Shown: positions 9,886 through 22,700 of the stretch, one piece after another
How positions within the stretch are numbered: position 1 is the first letter of the stretch
Layout: each line of letters begins with the position of its first letter
Source of the DNA: Bolinopsis microptera
Taxonomy: Eukaryota; Ctenophora; Tentaculata; Lobata; Bolinopsidae
DNA: 64,000 nucleotides
NCBI RefSeq assembly: GCF_026151205.1
Contig: NC_087073.1
Location: 11,106,411 to 11,170,410 of the forward strand
Direction: 5' to 3'
The notes under the pieces: model-generated
The model's input: the letters and a program-made list of their open reading frames with translations, nothing else
What the model was told of the DNA's origin: nothing
Databases searched by the model: none
Translations under genes and position numbers: made by a program

Positions 9886-12800
9886 ATGGCTTTCCCCCTG
9901 GATTATGATTACTTTTTGGTGTGCGCTTTTGAGTTCACTTGTGACAAACGTTCTCAAGAGCCACAGGAAATCATCGAACTGTGCATCCTCAAATACTGCG
10001 TCAAGTCTCAGAATGTCCTTGATAAGTTAGTAACTTGTTTGCTTTTTTCCCTGCTTGTTTCCATTAAAATGTCCGGTAATCGTGATGAGGTGACGCATGT
10101 TTTTACACGTAATAGTGATTATCAAATTAGCTTGCAGGCTCGACCAATCAGATCCGGAATTACTGTCACTTGTTTTATATAAACCTTCGCCACACCTGAA
10201 TATCGTAATATATCAGCATCTATCAACCACTTGATACCAATGAACAATTTACTCACGCTCGCGCTCTTAGTTGTGATATAAATAATACACACGAATTGTA
10301 AGCCCCGAATTGTAATCCGGCAATTTGACGGTTTATTGTACTTGGTTAAGGCGTTAGTAAATAAGCATGCTTCTCTCCCACCATGATAATTTAGTCAGGT
10401 ATTTTACAGATGGTGGACTGGGCGGGGTTGCTGGGATTGTTAAGGACTAATAGCTGTAATAAATCTGACATGTGTAGATTACTGATGATCATGACACTCG
10501 TCGGATGTTTTAATTAACACTGTGTACTAGCAGTATAATACAGCTAAAATAATATCTCTTTTTCCTTGATGTAATAATGGGAAATATATATATATAATTT
10601 AATATTATATTGCATTGTTCCTTCTTTAACGTCTTGTTGAGCTGTTGATACAAAGGAATTTTCCATGTTTCTGGTGAATATAAAATCGCATGTCATGTGC
10701 AGCAGTTTCAAGTAAACAGTTAGTTTTATAAAGGAGCATGTCGTTCTGCGTATGTCTGTGTGACAGCTATATTTAGAGCAAACAGTAAATTATCTCCCAA
10801 CCGAAACTACAACTTCATGGTTACTCAAGCTGTCCAACTTAGCATGAACTATACTTACTCCGCTGTTACTACTAGGAAAAATTGCCCTCATCAGTCATCA
10901 TTTACGCCGATTATAAAATAAATAAAGAACATTCTTTTCTTTAAAAAAAGGCTTTTCAACACTATCTTGCTCGAGCGAAGGGTGTCTTTGGACCGAGAAG
11001 CTGTGCAAATCTCTGTCTGCCTTCTCCCGGTCACCGGTCAGCTTGGCCAACATTTTATTACATTCAGGAAGCCTAATTAGTAAAATTACATAATAGGATT
11101 ATAATTACTTAATGATACTCACAGACTTACACGGAGGATATTTCATACATCCGGCAGGCGTTTTCAGGCGTTAGCAGGCGTTTGCAGACGTTAGCAGGCG
11201 TTAGCTTTCAGGTGATCTGTTAAATGAGCAACATTAATCTTACCTCACACACGCGTGTTTATGTGTACAGTACAGTTAGACTTGCTTAAATACTATCTAA
11301 TTGGTTGAGTCTAAACGATAATCGACCGCAGAAGAAAATATAGAATGTATTTTAGGAATATGACCTTGTAGCTTCCACAGAAGGAAAGATATAGAGAAAA
11401 TGACCTTCTAGCTTCTATAAACACGTGATCACTGTCTAGAGTATGTTCAAAGCAAAACAGTTAGTTTTTTGAAAGAACACGTTGTTGAGGCACGCCAGTG
11501 TTATATATTATGCCTGGAGGGTGATAATGCTTCGTGGTATTTTTCAGTCGGGTTTTTTGTTTCGCAATGATACCATTTATAATACATGGACTGTAATTCT
11601 ATTTTGAATATATTCAATATTGTTTTTGTAAACCTAACATGATCTTGGTGACCTTAACATTGATTTGGCGACAGACTGCCCAAAAGCCTTTAAGAAGCCT
11701 CTTTTATAAAATTAAACCAAATATCAAGTATGCATTACTATTCTATGGAATAGAACCCATAGATCAAAGCAAAACAGTTAGTATTATAAAGGAGCATATT
11801 GTTGAGGCGCGCTAGTGTTATTATATAAAGCCTGGAGGGTGATTATGCTTCGTACCTACATCCTACATGGAATTTATTTGGCGACTAGCTTCCCTAAAGC
11901 CTATAAGAAGCCACCTTTACAGTATTAACCAAATATCAAGGAGGTATAACTATAATTATTATATAAAATCGAACCCATAGATCAATAAAGATTTAGCGCT
12001 GTTACAATACTGTAACATTGTAAAACTAGTGTGAACTTGTTATATTATGTCAGATAAAGATAAGAAGCATAATAAGAGTAGTTGTCACATTGTTAAATAC
12101 TTGTTAACTACTTGTGAACTCATACTACACTTAACTACTGTAAATAGATCTGCACAAAACACACAGCTTCATAAATGTAATAACTATCTTCATATTATCA
12201 CAAACTGTTATACTATAGAATAAATTACATTTCTATGGCGGACAAAATTGAGCGTATTAAAAAAGAACTCGAGATTCATGGACCAAGAAACCAATTTCAT
12301 ACGAGAATAATGCAACCTGAAGTAACCTGTTTACAGTGTTGCTCACAAACCCCCTCTCCCAGGTTCTACTCTCATATCTCCCTCGTAACTCCTCTTATCT
12401 CCCAGGTTCTACTCTCATATCTCCCTCGTATCTCCTCTTATCTCCTCTTATCTCCTAGGTTCTACTCTCATATCTCCCTCGTATCTCCTCTTATCTCCTC
12501 TTATCTCCCAGGTTCTACTCTCATATCTCCCTCGTATCTCCTCTTATCTCCCAGGTTCTACTCTCATATCTCCCTCGTATCTCCTCTTATCTCCTCTTAT
12601 CTCCCAGGATCTACTCTCATATCTCCTCTTATCTCCTCTTATCTCCTCTTATCTCCCAGGTTCTACTCTCTGGTGAAGCCACAACACCCAATAAACAGTC
12701 AACTGAGCACGTTCTGTAAGATGTTGACTTGTATTAGTGACCGGAAGCTGGAGAAGTGTCCCAGCCTACAGGACATCCTCGTGGACTTCGACCGGTGGAT

Positions 12801-15800
12801 ATGGAAACAGGGACTTAATCAGTCAAGGTTTGTGAAACACGTGTTAGACACGTGGATAAACACGTGGTTAAACACGTGGTTAAACACGTGTTAAAAGGTA
12901 ACGTCATACCGTAAAACCCCGATTTACTGCGAGTTTTCCCTTTCCCCAAGGGCTGCAGTAATCGGGATTTTACTGTAGTTATTTTGAGAGCCTGTACTGA
13001 CGTACTTTTTAATAAATCGGTTTTCACTTTTATATATCTCCATTTCCCAGCAGCTAACTGCAATGACTTCAAGCACACATTTGTCTATCAGTTATTGGAA
13101 CTTGTACTACATTTAGAAGATGCTAACCTTGGTATTGATTAACAGCTGGTGTGCCTGAGAGTGAGACCCAATTATTCCATATATGGGCATATAACACGCA
13201 CGTGTAAATAACTTTGATCGAACCCACGCAATGGTTCTTGCCAAGGGAGGGATGTCGGCGTTACTTGGTTTATTTTCAGAGAGTTACTGTCTAGTTTGTA
13301 CCGTCTAGTCAGTGACGTAATAATTGGTTAACAATTAGCTAGAACGTAATACGTAACATCTAGATAGGCTTTAAGGTACCCTGTTTCATGAACTTTGTTC
13401 ACTTTTGTGGGTGCATAGTTAGTAATAGGAAGGAAACAGCTAGGTCCTAAGAAACTTTTGTGGGTGCCGAGTGGTAAAGTAAGGAAATTGTCGATCTAGG
13501 GTTTGGATTAGAGCTGTAGAGGGGTTAAATATATGGGACGAGAAATGTTGGAGTTAGACGAGGGGAACCATGGGAACCATAGTTTGTTCACAATACCAAG
13601 AGGCTAGCTCTCCACCCTAAACAGCACATTTTATCACTAATTAATTAACTAATTAATTCAGATTCATCTTCGTACCGCACACCTACTTTGACCTACAGCA
13701 CATGTTACCACAACAGTGCAAATCTCTGGGATACCATCTCCCTGCTTACTTCTTCTCTTGGATCAACTTGGAGGAGCTCTCCATACAGTTTGAAAAGAGA
13801 CAGGTCAGTGTTTAGCAGGGGTTTCTAGAATTATTATTATCCCTGTCTTTAACTCTTTAACAACTTCGTCTGAGATGCGGTATTTTACCTGCTAGGCCAA
13901 GGTACATACCTTTTTAATATTTACATACTAGGGTACTTACATATCCTTTAATACTTATATTAAAGTATTAACACCCATTCCTGACCTATTTATTACGCCT
14001 GTTGATGAGAAGTCTGCGCTGATATTATTAACATTAATTGGTATTGCCGCGGGTGCTTTCAAATCTGAGCCTCTATTGTAGTTTTGGCTCCTACTGAGTG
14101 GGCCCCACACAAAATAGACGGTCTTTTGCCGTTAATATCACACTTGGGACTAAAACCAAATTGTGAACAAACTCAGCAAATATCGTTACACTGTTGCATA
14201 CTGGAGGAGTAAATTTGCAATTTTTTTGGCCAAAACTTTGTAACTTAATTATGTCTGGTTTCATGCGTGTGCAGACCTCGACCCGGTAAATTGCAGTGAA
14301 GTTAGATCACCAGGTTGTGTTAAATCACACCAGAACTGAGAACAGCAGAGAGTGCACCACACTGAGACGGGTAACATAGCAACCTAGTAACACTGAGACT
14401 GGTAACATAGCAACCTAGTAACACTGAGACTGGTAACATAGCAACCTAGTAACACTGAGACTGGTAACATAGCAACCTAGTAACACTGAGACTGGTAACA
14501 TAGCAACCTAGTAACACTGAGACTGGTAACATAGCAACCTAGTAACACTGAGACTGGTAACATAGCAACCTAGTAACACTGAGACTGGTAACATAGCAAC
14601 CTAGTAACACTGAGACTGGTGCCTTGTGTTACGGTGACTTAATCGCCAGTGCGGTTGAGAATTTCCTAAATGTGATAGGATGTGAGATACGTTAAATTGG
14701 ATTGTGTTAACTTTCTTTTGAAGTGATGTCTAATATTTACCATAATATTTTTTCAGGTTTCCAATAAACCGGCAAAAAAGCAGCTGACCAGGAGAAATTC
14801 TAAAAGTGTGCTAAATGCCTTCGGAGTACAACAGACGGGCAGACAACATTCGGCTGTGAGTTTTCAGCATTTTTAAGTATTTTCGACTTTTTGTCGGAAA
14901 ATTTCTTCGAGTTTATGTGTCACCACGTTTTGGTGTTCACAATTGGCCGGAAAAAAGCGAGATCATAGTTGGGTGAATTCTCAGTATTTTAACAGTCAAC
15001 AGTCTTTGTTCTTTGCCGTGCCTTCAAACAAGGAATTGCATCACAGCTCTTGTTCATCAGCAGATAAAACCCATTACCGACTAAGCTCACTCCAAATATA
15101 CACAACTAGTGCCAATTACCAAAGTGGCACGAGGAATTCCGGGCTGACCAGTATTTTAAACTACCTGAACCTTGTCCGTCCTCGGGACCCAGTTTAAGAA
15201 CTGTTAAACACAAAGCAGGCTTTGTTAACTCACTGTACTGGGTATACTAGTTAACTAGAGCTGACTTAGAGCAGGGTTGTAAAGTCCTGGGCTTAGTCAT
15301 TAATTGGTATATAACTAACAGAGAAAAAAGGCGATAATATCCGGAACTGGTACGATGAAAGACCGTGCACGTATTTCTCCTTTTAGGTATCGGTCGATTA
15401 TCAGGAGGCCGTGATGACAACACTTACTCAAGTTCTAAAGCTAGCTAATCCTCAGGTAGACAACTGCAATAACACAGTGAGCCTGATAATCAGTATGTCA
15501 GATAAGGGGGTGGACTTTAACGCTAAAGTGTGGCACTACAGAGAGTCAGGAGACAAGGACTCTAATGAGGACACTGAACCGCTCGACCCTGAACTGGATC
15601 TGGACGCGGTGGAGGAGGATAAGTTTACTGCATTGTTTAGTCGCGCCAGCAGTCGTGCTAGCAGCAGAGTCGGCTTCTCCAGGTACAGTTTACCTAGTAA
15701 TCTAGTAACCTAGTAACCTAGTAACCTAGTAACCTAGTAATCTAGTAACCTAGTAACCTAGTAACCTAGTAACCTAGTAACCTAGTAACCTAGTAACCTA

Positions 15801-16442
15801 GTAAACTCGTAACCTAGTAAACTCGTAACCTAGTAACCTAGTAACCTAGTAACCTAGTAATCTAGTAACCTAGTAACCTAGTAACCTAGTAACCTAGTAA
15901 CCTATTAAACTCGTAACCTAGTAACCTAGTAACATAGTAACCTTGTAACCTAGTAACCTAGTTACCTAGTAACCTAACTTAACCTAGTAACCTAGTAACC
16001 TAGTAACCTAGTAACCTAGTAACCTAGCAACCTAGTAACCTAGTAACCTCGTAACCTCGTAACCTAGTAACCTAGTAACCTAGTAACCTAGTAACATAGT
16101 AACCTAGTAACCTAGTAACCTAGTTCCAGCAGTCGTGCTAGCAGCAGAGTCGGCTTCTCCAGGCGTAAACCTTCTCTAAGATGATTTTTGTTTTCCATAT
16201 TGAAACAAAGTTGACAAACCTCAAATTTGTTTTCTCGTGATATATTCCGCCACGCGAAGTATGTTCTCGGTATGTTTATCAAGTATGTTCTCGGTATGTT
16301 TATAAAGTATGTTTATAACAAGTTTACTAATTCCAGGAGTACTAGCACGAACAGCGGACGCTGCACTCCGAGCAGAAGTGGGCGCAACTCTCCCACCAAA
16401 CTATTCTCTGGTCGTACTACCCCACTCATGCCCATCATGTGA
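9886..16442 (+). CDS. ERI1-like DEDDh exonuclease family protein, six exons (316 aa), catalytic positions altered
   Basis: Exons are 9886-10025, 12660-12827, 13662-13803, 14757-14855, 15387-15682 and 16337-16442. Phases agree throughout and the joined frame is exactly 317 codons with stop. The ERI1/ERI3 (3'hExo) architecture is clear: YDYFLVCAFEFTC with EIIEL (Exo I region), LSTFCKMLT (the usual LS.FC..LTGI), PHTYFDLQHML..QCKSLGY with FFSWIN (Exo II region), then GRQHSAVSVD (Exo III region). Family members trim histone mRNA 3' ends, small RNAs or rRNA. Here the Exo I DxE motif reads AFE, the DG.WD motif reads PHTYFD, and the Asp after the Exo III His is one residue further away. Catalysis is therefore doubtful and an RNA-binding pseudo-enzyme is possible. 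The C-terminal ~60 residues are Ser/Arg/Thr-rich. Minisatellites sit at several splice junctions. Confidence 0.8.
10690..11990. repeat. Diverged direct duplications within intron 1 of the ERI1-like gene
   Basis: A block with AAAACAGTTAGT, a GAGCA/GAACA stretch, GTTGTTGAGGC and GCCTGGAGGGTGAT appears at about 11445-11535 and again at 11765-11850, with a partial match at 10705-10740. Following sequence (TTTGGCGAC..., AAGAAGCC, CCAAATATCAAG, GAACCCATAGATCAA) is also duplicated (11665-11765 and 11875-11985). A short 11-bp array of GGCGTTAGCA-like units lies at 11153-11205. Confidence 0.65.
12355..12665 (+). repeat. Minisatellite built from the exon 2 splice acceptor of the ERI1-like gene
   Basis: The unit is roughly 43-52 bp: TCTCCTCTTATCTCCCAGG then TTCTACTCTC and ATATCTCCCTCGTA. 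About seven copies of the CCCAGGTTCTAC core occur, near 12357, 12400, 12452, 12506, 12548, 12600 and 12654. The last copy is the acceptor that best fits family alignment (FYSLVKPQHP). Each unit therefore carries a pyrimidine tract plus AG, and the array stays open in the exon's frame. Confidence 0.8.
12838..12890. promoter_or_regulatory. Array of five CACGTG E-boxes at ~12-bp spacing
   Basis: Five CACGTG hexamers occur at spacings of 11, 12, 12 and 12 bp in a tandem unit CACGTGGTTAAA, just after the exon 2 donor of the ERI1-like gene. The array could simply be a minisatellite, but it would form a phased cluster of bHLH-type sites. Confidence 0.45.
14365..14622. repeat. 31-bp tandem array in intron 3 of the ERI1-like gene
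   Basis: About eight nearly identical copies of a 31-bp unit beginning ACTGAGACTGGTAACATAGC and ending AACCTAGTAAC. The second half resembles the 8-bp unit that forms the array at 15694-16122, suggesting that GTAAC-containing words are prone to expand in this genome. Confidence 0.85.
15649..16170. repeat. TAACCTAG array flanked by a duplicated exon tail
   Basis: An array of the 8-bp unit TAACCTAG runs from about 15694 to 16122, with a few variant units (TAAACTCG, TAATCTAG). The last ~34 bp of exon 5 (core GCTAGCAGCAGAGTCGGCTT) occurs at 15649-15682 before the array and again at 16129-16162 after it. The first copy is followed by GTACAG, a usable donor; the second by GCGTAA, which is not. Confidence 0.8.
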
Positions 16443-17641
16443 AGAGATCAAGGATTCGGACTACTTCAAAGAACGTGATTTATCTGACTCACTTTGTGGA
16501 ATGTGAATACTTTCACTTTCACTTTGTGGAATGTGAATAGTTTCACTTTCACTTTTACTTTGTGGAATGGGAATGCTGTGGGCCTGCATTTTGGAATAAG
16601 AGCTGATTGATATGAAAATTAAATTTTGAACACAGTTAATGATTGGAACTCGAGAGATGGCGAAAGTTTGTTTCGGCAAGTTAGAATGATTTTAACTAAT
16701 CAGCTTGCAGTAAATCCCAGTATAGCTGTCACGTGCAAAGCTGTCACGTGCAAAGCTGTCATGCGCAAAGCTGTCACGTGCATAGCTGTCACGTGCATAG
16801 CTCTCATGTGCCCAAACATACTTTTACCATTTCCCTAGTCTTTACCATTACTTCGTCTATTATTGGACAGTTTAAACTGCTGGACTGATTGACGGAAACA
16901 CGGTGATTATAGTACCTTGGTGTGTTTTAAAGAACTAACATTTCTATTTTTATCTAAATATAGTTGTATTCTGGGTCGGCCAGAATTTATAGACAATAGA
17001 GAGTTTATTTAACTCTGTTAAAATATTATGTAGCCGGAAAGGTACCCTTATCACAGATAGTAAATAGTTAGATACTGCTAATTCTGGCCCGCCCTCTATT
17101 TTAGTCTAGGTTTGAGTGATTTTATTTATCTTTGAATCTGAAATTTTGGGCAAAAACTGCAATCCATCTTATCAGTTATTATATATCTCATTATGCTCGA
17201 ACAATCAAATCTTCAAATTGATGCTGGATTCTACATCCGTCACCTATTCGAAAGTAACGCGGAAAATTCTTTCGTATTGTGTGAATGATATTGTGTGACA
17301 ACATATTTGTAGACACTTAAAGACTGAGCAGACTGCAGGAATGCAGGATGATCTAACGACCACCTCCAGAAAACCATTTCACTTTTCATTTCTGTTAGTC
17401 TGCTGTTTAGAAGGGACAAGTTGGCCAAGCCATCGGCCTTGAGGGTTGATAAGATTTTACTTTATTAAATCAACATTTATGTTAGATAGTTGAAAATGGT
17501 AACTATAGTTACGTGATTTAAACAATCGTTTGAACTATCGAAAGACGATTTACCAAAAAATATCATATTATGATGCCTTTTTTAGTCCGAAAACAAACAT
17601 TCGTCTTATTTATGTACCATTAATTTTGTTATCAATCCTAT
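16443..17641. other. 3' flank of the ERI1-like gene, with a CACGTG-bearing tandem repeat
   Basis: No gene is seen. A short repeat of CACTTTGTGGAATGTGAATA lies at about 16488-16570. Six copies of a 15-bp unit, AGCTGTCACGTGCAA, lie at about 16724-16811; four of them contain CACGTG. Confidence 0.6.
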
Positions 17642-18026
17642 GGGAGCGTTCACATATATATGACGTCAGCAAGACTTTTGCCAATTTACCCCCTCCCCCT
17701 GTCAATAACTGTCAGCACTGCTCGACCCCCCCCCCACCTTTTTACTCCATCGACCCCCTTACTTAATACTTACCCCCCTGCCGTCAGCCAGCGAGGGTGT
17801 TCTGAAATAAAAATGTGTAGACAGAGAAAATCGATGTCTGACTTATTTGAACAGTTGGTCAACCTAGTTCAGTTCACCGAAGTACTAATATTTAGGAAAT
17901 TAGCGAAGTTTTATTGTTAATAAAATTGATTCAGCAAAGCTCAAACCCCCTCCCCTGTCAGCAACCGTCAGCATTTCCAAACCCCCCTGGCCTCGGCTGC
18001 TGACGTCATAATATGTGAACGCTCCC
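17642..18026. mobile_element. 385-bp MITE with GGGAGCGTTCACATAT ends
   Basis: The left end reads GGGAGCGTTCACATATATAT, then GACGTCAGC; the right end is the near-perfect complement, from GCTGACGTCATAATATGTGA to ACGCTCCC. CTAT flanks both sides (17638-17641, 18027-18030). The interior has two C-rich blocks with CTGTCAGCA-like sequence and no credible ORF. The termini resemble those of the smaller element at 3185-3368, so the two are probably related families. Confidence 0.7.
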
Positions 18027-19705
18027 CTATTGACTGTGATGGTATTATAACGATTATATCTCTGAACATTATTCCAACAATAGTGGCTAGTGCCTCAATT
18101 ATACCAAACTCTGAGTTGCATTACCTGAGATTATGATATTGTGTTCCTACTATGAGTTCAAGAGAGAAAAGCTAATCTCATTTCTGCAACTTGATACAGG
18201 CTCCTACTTGATACTACTCTCATACTCTCTCTTTCTACCATCTGTAACCGTGTTACTCTCCCTTTCAGAACTCGTATTGTACTCTGTTGGTTACGTGTTT
18301 CTGGGGCAACATTTGTAGTGTTCCTGTTTATTTCGACAAGGAAAAGGCTCTTATCAGGATAAGGAACTGCTCTACGTTTCAATGTAACAACATCGTATTC
18401 GTGATATCAAATTATTTGTTATATAATAGTACTGTTGAAAATATTAGTTACGTCTTGACGCACTGCTCGCTTAGTTGACATGTTGCAATCTGTAGCTGCA
18501 TTCTTTGTTAGTGCACTGTGCTTATTTGCCGTGCGATAATAGGCCCTAAATTATTAACATTTCGTCACCTACGAAGCACGAAGCATCTGTAATATATTGT
18601 CATTTAGAGATAATATTAAGATGTTGGGTAGTCTCAGTTTTTCAGCTGAAGGATCGTGAGAAATATTGAACAGATATAAAAGACTTCTAAGATACAATTT
18701 GTTATTTGTCGGCTTGAAATAAAGCTGTTTCCGTTAAGGTATGTGTCACTTTTAACTAATGAAACCTTCCATTAACACACGTGTTCAACACACGTTATCA
18801 TAATTTCATAATATTCTTTTGGGTTCCCATCAGTAGAAACGTGAATTATTCCATGATCCATAAATGCCTGTGTCATAGTCACCCATGAATGATTCACGTA
18901 TCTTTTATTATTCTGGTCAGTCATGCACATTACTCAATGCATAACTGCATTTCATAGTAGAGATCTGAAATGATTTTGGGGCCTCTATGGCCTATAGAAC
19001 CGAAAATGTTTTGGAGCCTAAAAATTCCAGCTGGAAAACGCTAGATCTGACCACGCTCATTTCTTTTCATATTCCAATATTCTAATATTATATCCTTAAA
19101 TCGGCTCTTGAACAATGAACATCGTACAGACGTTTGAATCGGCACCCAATTAGTGACCGAATTACCCAACTTGATATTATACAAATTATGATACTTTAAT
19201 GTATGAATCTAAACTAACTGTGATGGACACATTTATACAATATACATGCATAAATACATACTTGCCCCAAAACTCTAAAATGCTTATTGTATTGAAATAC
19301 AAATTTTGGACGATGTAGAAACGGGGAAGCAGGAGTCCTAGAACTTAGAAGCTTTCAGACGACTCCACAGATATTTTCATGTATTTTATGTATCTGCACA
19401 TTTTTTTTACTGTCACACTTTCGCTCACGCCACTCAAGACAGGCACTCTGACATAGTTTACCACATTCCTAGTGTTAGTTGGTTAATCATAATATAATGA
19501 GCGGGATATAAATACCAAATTTAATTTAATTTTCATACTCTCCTTGTGTCTCAGGCTGAAGTCCTGTTGCTTTTAGGCTGGATGTCCTTTGTTGCAGCCT
19601 GACAAAAATTCCAAATCTGTTCGACCCTTCCTTACATAATAATATGACGTTATAGTACAATATACTTTATAATAATCTAATATCAGATAATGCTACTTCT
19701 AGGCA
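18027..19705. other. Intergenic, upstream flank of the serpin gene
   Basis: I see no gene. The stretch at about 18407-18447 resembles 190-226 and is probably a dispersed repeat. The stretch at 19448-19521 (with TGGTTAATCATA and GGGATATAAATACC) occurs inverted at about 22483-22556 inside the serpin's second intron. Confidence 0.5.
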
Positions 19706-22700
19706 ATGACTTCCCAGGGGCAGTTTCTAAACCAAGACAAGAGCACAGTGAGGAAGCGATGTGCGGAGAGCATCTGCGACTTCAGTGCCAAGTTGTACGG
19801 GCATCTCTGTAATAAATCCGACAAAAACATCTTCTTCTCGCCTTTAAGCATAGCAGCGTGCCTCCAGATGGTACACCATGGCGCTAAGGGTAACACTAAA
19901 CGACAAACCAGCGATGTAATGGGTATTCTTGGTATTGAAGATGCTGACATTTTGTCGTTTTACCACGACACCATAGCTTCCCTAAACTCAGAGGAGGATA
20001 AGTTTACTTCACTTGACGTTGCTAATAGAGTCTGGATTAAAGACAACTTTGCGGTGTTGGATGCATACAAGCAGATGCTACAGGGGCAGTTACATGCAGA
20101 TATTATAAGGAATCCTTTTACCGACCCTGATGGAGTGTCTAACGAGGTGAACGAATGGGTCTCCAAATCAACCAAAGGAATGATAAAAGAGCTTATTACT
20201 CCAGCAATGATAAACGGTCTCACAAGGCTTATCCTCTGCAATGCTATCTACTTCAAGGGTCTCTGGACTCACGCTTTTGACACCTCTGATGAAGAAGACT
20301 TCCACTTGAGCGCCAAGGAGACTAAGAAGGTACAGATGATGAGACATTACAAGGCAGAGAAGATGATGTACGGTGAAAACGGAGTTGCTCGATATGTTAT
20401 AATACCGTATAAGGGGCGGAAAGGAATCAGTATGATGGTTATCCTGCCTCAAGTGCCCTACCAGCTACAAGAGGTGATTTATTGAAAGCTCCTCGTAAGA
20501 GGTGTGTCTCTAAAAACCCCGACACTCCTGAAAAATATAACTTCTAGGAAAAAAATAAATGAAAAATGAAGTCAAATTGTGATAAATCGTAACAAATGTA
20601 ATCAATGGTATATTAATATTAATTAAAAAAGGTGGAGAAGAAGATGACAGAACGCCCTGGAGTGGTTAACGAGTGGTTTAAGTCCGCTTCCAGCCGGAAT
20701 GTCCGGCTGAAGCTACCCAAGTTCAAGTTTGAGGAGAAGTACGATCTGAAGCAGTTGCTGGAGGAACTTGGTGTCACTGATATGTTCACAGTGGGTGTCG
20801 CAGACTTTTCAGGGATAAACGGTAAGTTTTACCAACAAATTAACTTGTTGATACTTGATTAATGTTAGTGCTATCGTTTGAATTGATTTGATCTTGATTG
20901 GAATTATTTGGCATGTTGACATACTTGATTGCTGGTGATTGAAAGACGAAAGTTAATCGCACGATCAATAAACTAATAAGAGCTTGAATAATTAAACGTC
21001 GTGTTATTTCAACTTCAAATAATAATTCCGGGACTTTTCTACGCGATCAAAACACTTTTTACAGTTCAAGTCTAACTAATTATAATAATTACTAACTAAC
21101 TAATAGAATCTAATAATACAATATAATGATATAATCTAATAGAAATAGAACAATCATTCCCAAACCTCAATCATCCCAATCATGCAGAGAAATTTGGAAC
21201 TTCTAGTCACACTCAGTAGGTATGGTGCGGTTATGCGGTAGTTAATATTAGTTCTAGTAATTAATGTTTTCAAGAGATTTGATGAAAATAATTACAATTC
21301 GTTTTATGTTTTCTTCAACCTGATCCACTCATCGTTAGGTTGCGAATATCTTGTTATCATTGGATATCATTGGAGCTTTTTAAAACATTAAAATTGTTTT
21401 ATTAGTAATGATACGAGTAATAACACGGTTGAAAGCCTTACAAAGTTTAAACTCCTTGAAAGTAAGACTTCCAACAAAAGTTAGAATTAAGTTTAAAGTA
21501 AGAGCTGGCAAGTTATGAGAAGACTTATGTCCATCATGAAATCTTACATCGAACTTTCGGGCAAGTTTATGTCTTGCTAGTATTGCCTGATAAATTGCCA
21601 GAAATAAGCTTCCTTTATTTCTAGACAGCATGAACGCGTGACTACTATTTTGAACAAGTATCACATAATATATTATAATATAATAAATATTATATATACT
21701 AGCAGGGACCCGTCAAGGACCCGTCTAACCCTAAAGTGGTGTCAAGACTCAAGAGACTAAAATAAATATTACCTATTTAGTTCGCGTTTTTGAGGGGTCC
21801 AAATTTTGGGCACTAAAATTCTTATTCCTTTGCCAAATTTGTATTTTTTCATGCTGATTTGGGGGCCATTAAAGCATTTGAACCAGTCAAAAAAGTTTAA
21901 GTTGTATATTTTTTACGGTTTTATTTGCGGAAAGTCGTGTTAAAGTTGATGCCGTGGTGTCAGTAAAATGGTACGGATATATAAATAAATATATATATAT
22001 AATATATATTATATATATATCGTCTCGCTTTATATATAGTAAAATAGAGATAGGTATCTTTTGGTCTAGTTATTCGGACAGGGTGAAAGTGAAACCATAC
22101 ACAAAACTTTAATATTCGCACGGGAATTTGTCGGTCAACGAAATAGTAGAACATAATTTAACTGTATTACAGAGCTGTATTTATTAAAGATGGGCCCGCT
22201 TTTTTATAAAACAATTCTCTTGTTATGGTCTAAGAGTTTAGAGAGTTTGGAAAGTTGTTAGTTAGAGTTCCTTGTAACCTAGTAACCATCTAGTTACCAC
22301 CTAGTAACCAGCCAGTTACCAGACAGTTACCAGTTAGAGTTCATTGTAAGAAACCATGAAGTGATGTGATGGTGAGTAGTCGGGGACATGTGTAGTAGTT
22401 GGGTGGAAACTGACCAAGAAACATTCTCATTATCTTTTTAAGATTGTAAGTACAACTGTGTTTCATGAAATGAAATGAAATGAGGTATTTATATCCCACT
22501 CATATGATTAACCAATAACACAAGGAAGGTGGTTAGCCATGTCAGAGCGGCTGACTGTGAGTGATGTGAGCAAATGTGTTAAAATTAACAAGAGTATAAC
22601 TCCGTATAAGGCTAAGAAAAAATAAAACATCTTTTATTGTAAACCACACTAAACTAAAAAGAAGCAGAGACCATACAGTACATTGAAACAGAGGGTAAGA

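Noticed and set aside
12235-12659. N-terminal part of the 219-residue frame ahead of ERI1-like exon 2
   Set aside because: It is mostly translated acceptor minisatellite; family alignment starts at FYSLVKP, with exon 1 at 9886-10025 supplying the upstream part in phase.
12815-13078. Minus frame with CLTTCLTT repeats
   Set aside because: Shadow of the CACGTG array in intron 2.
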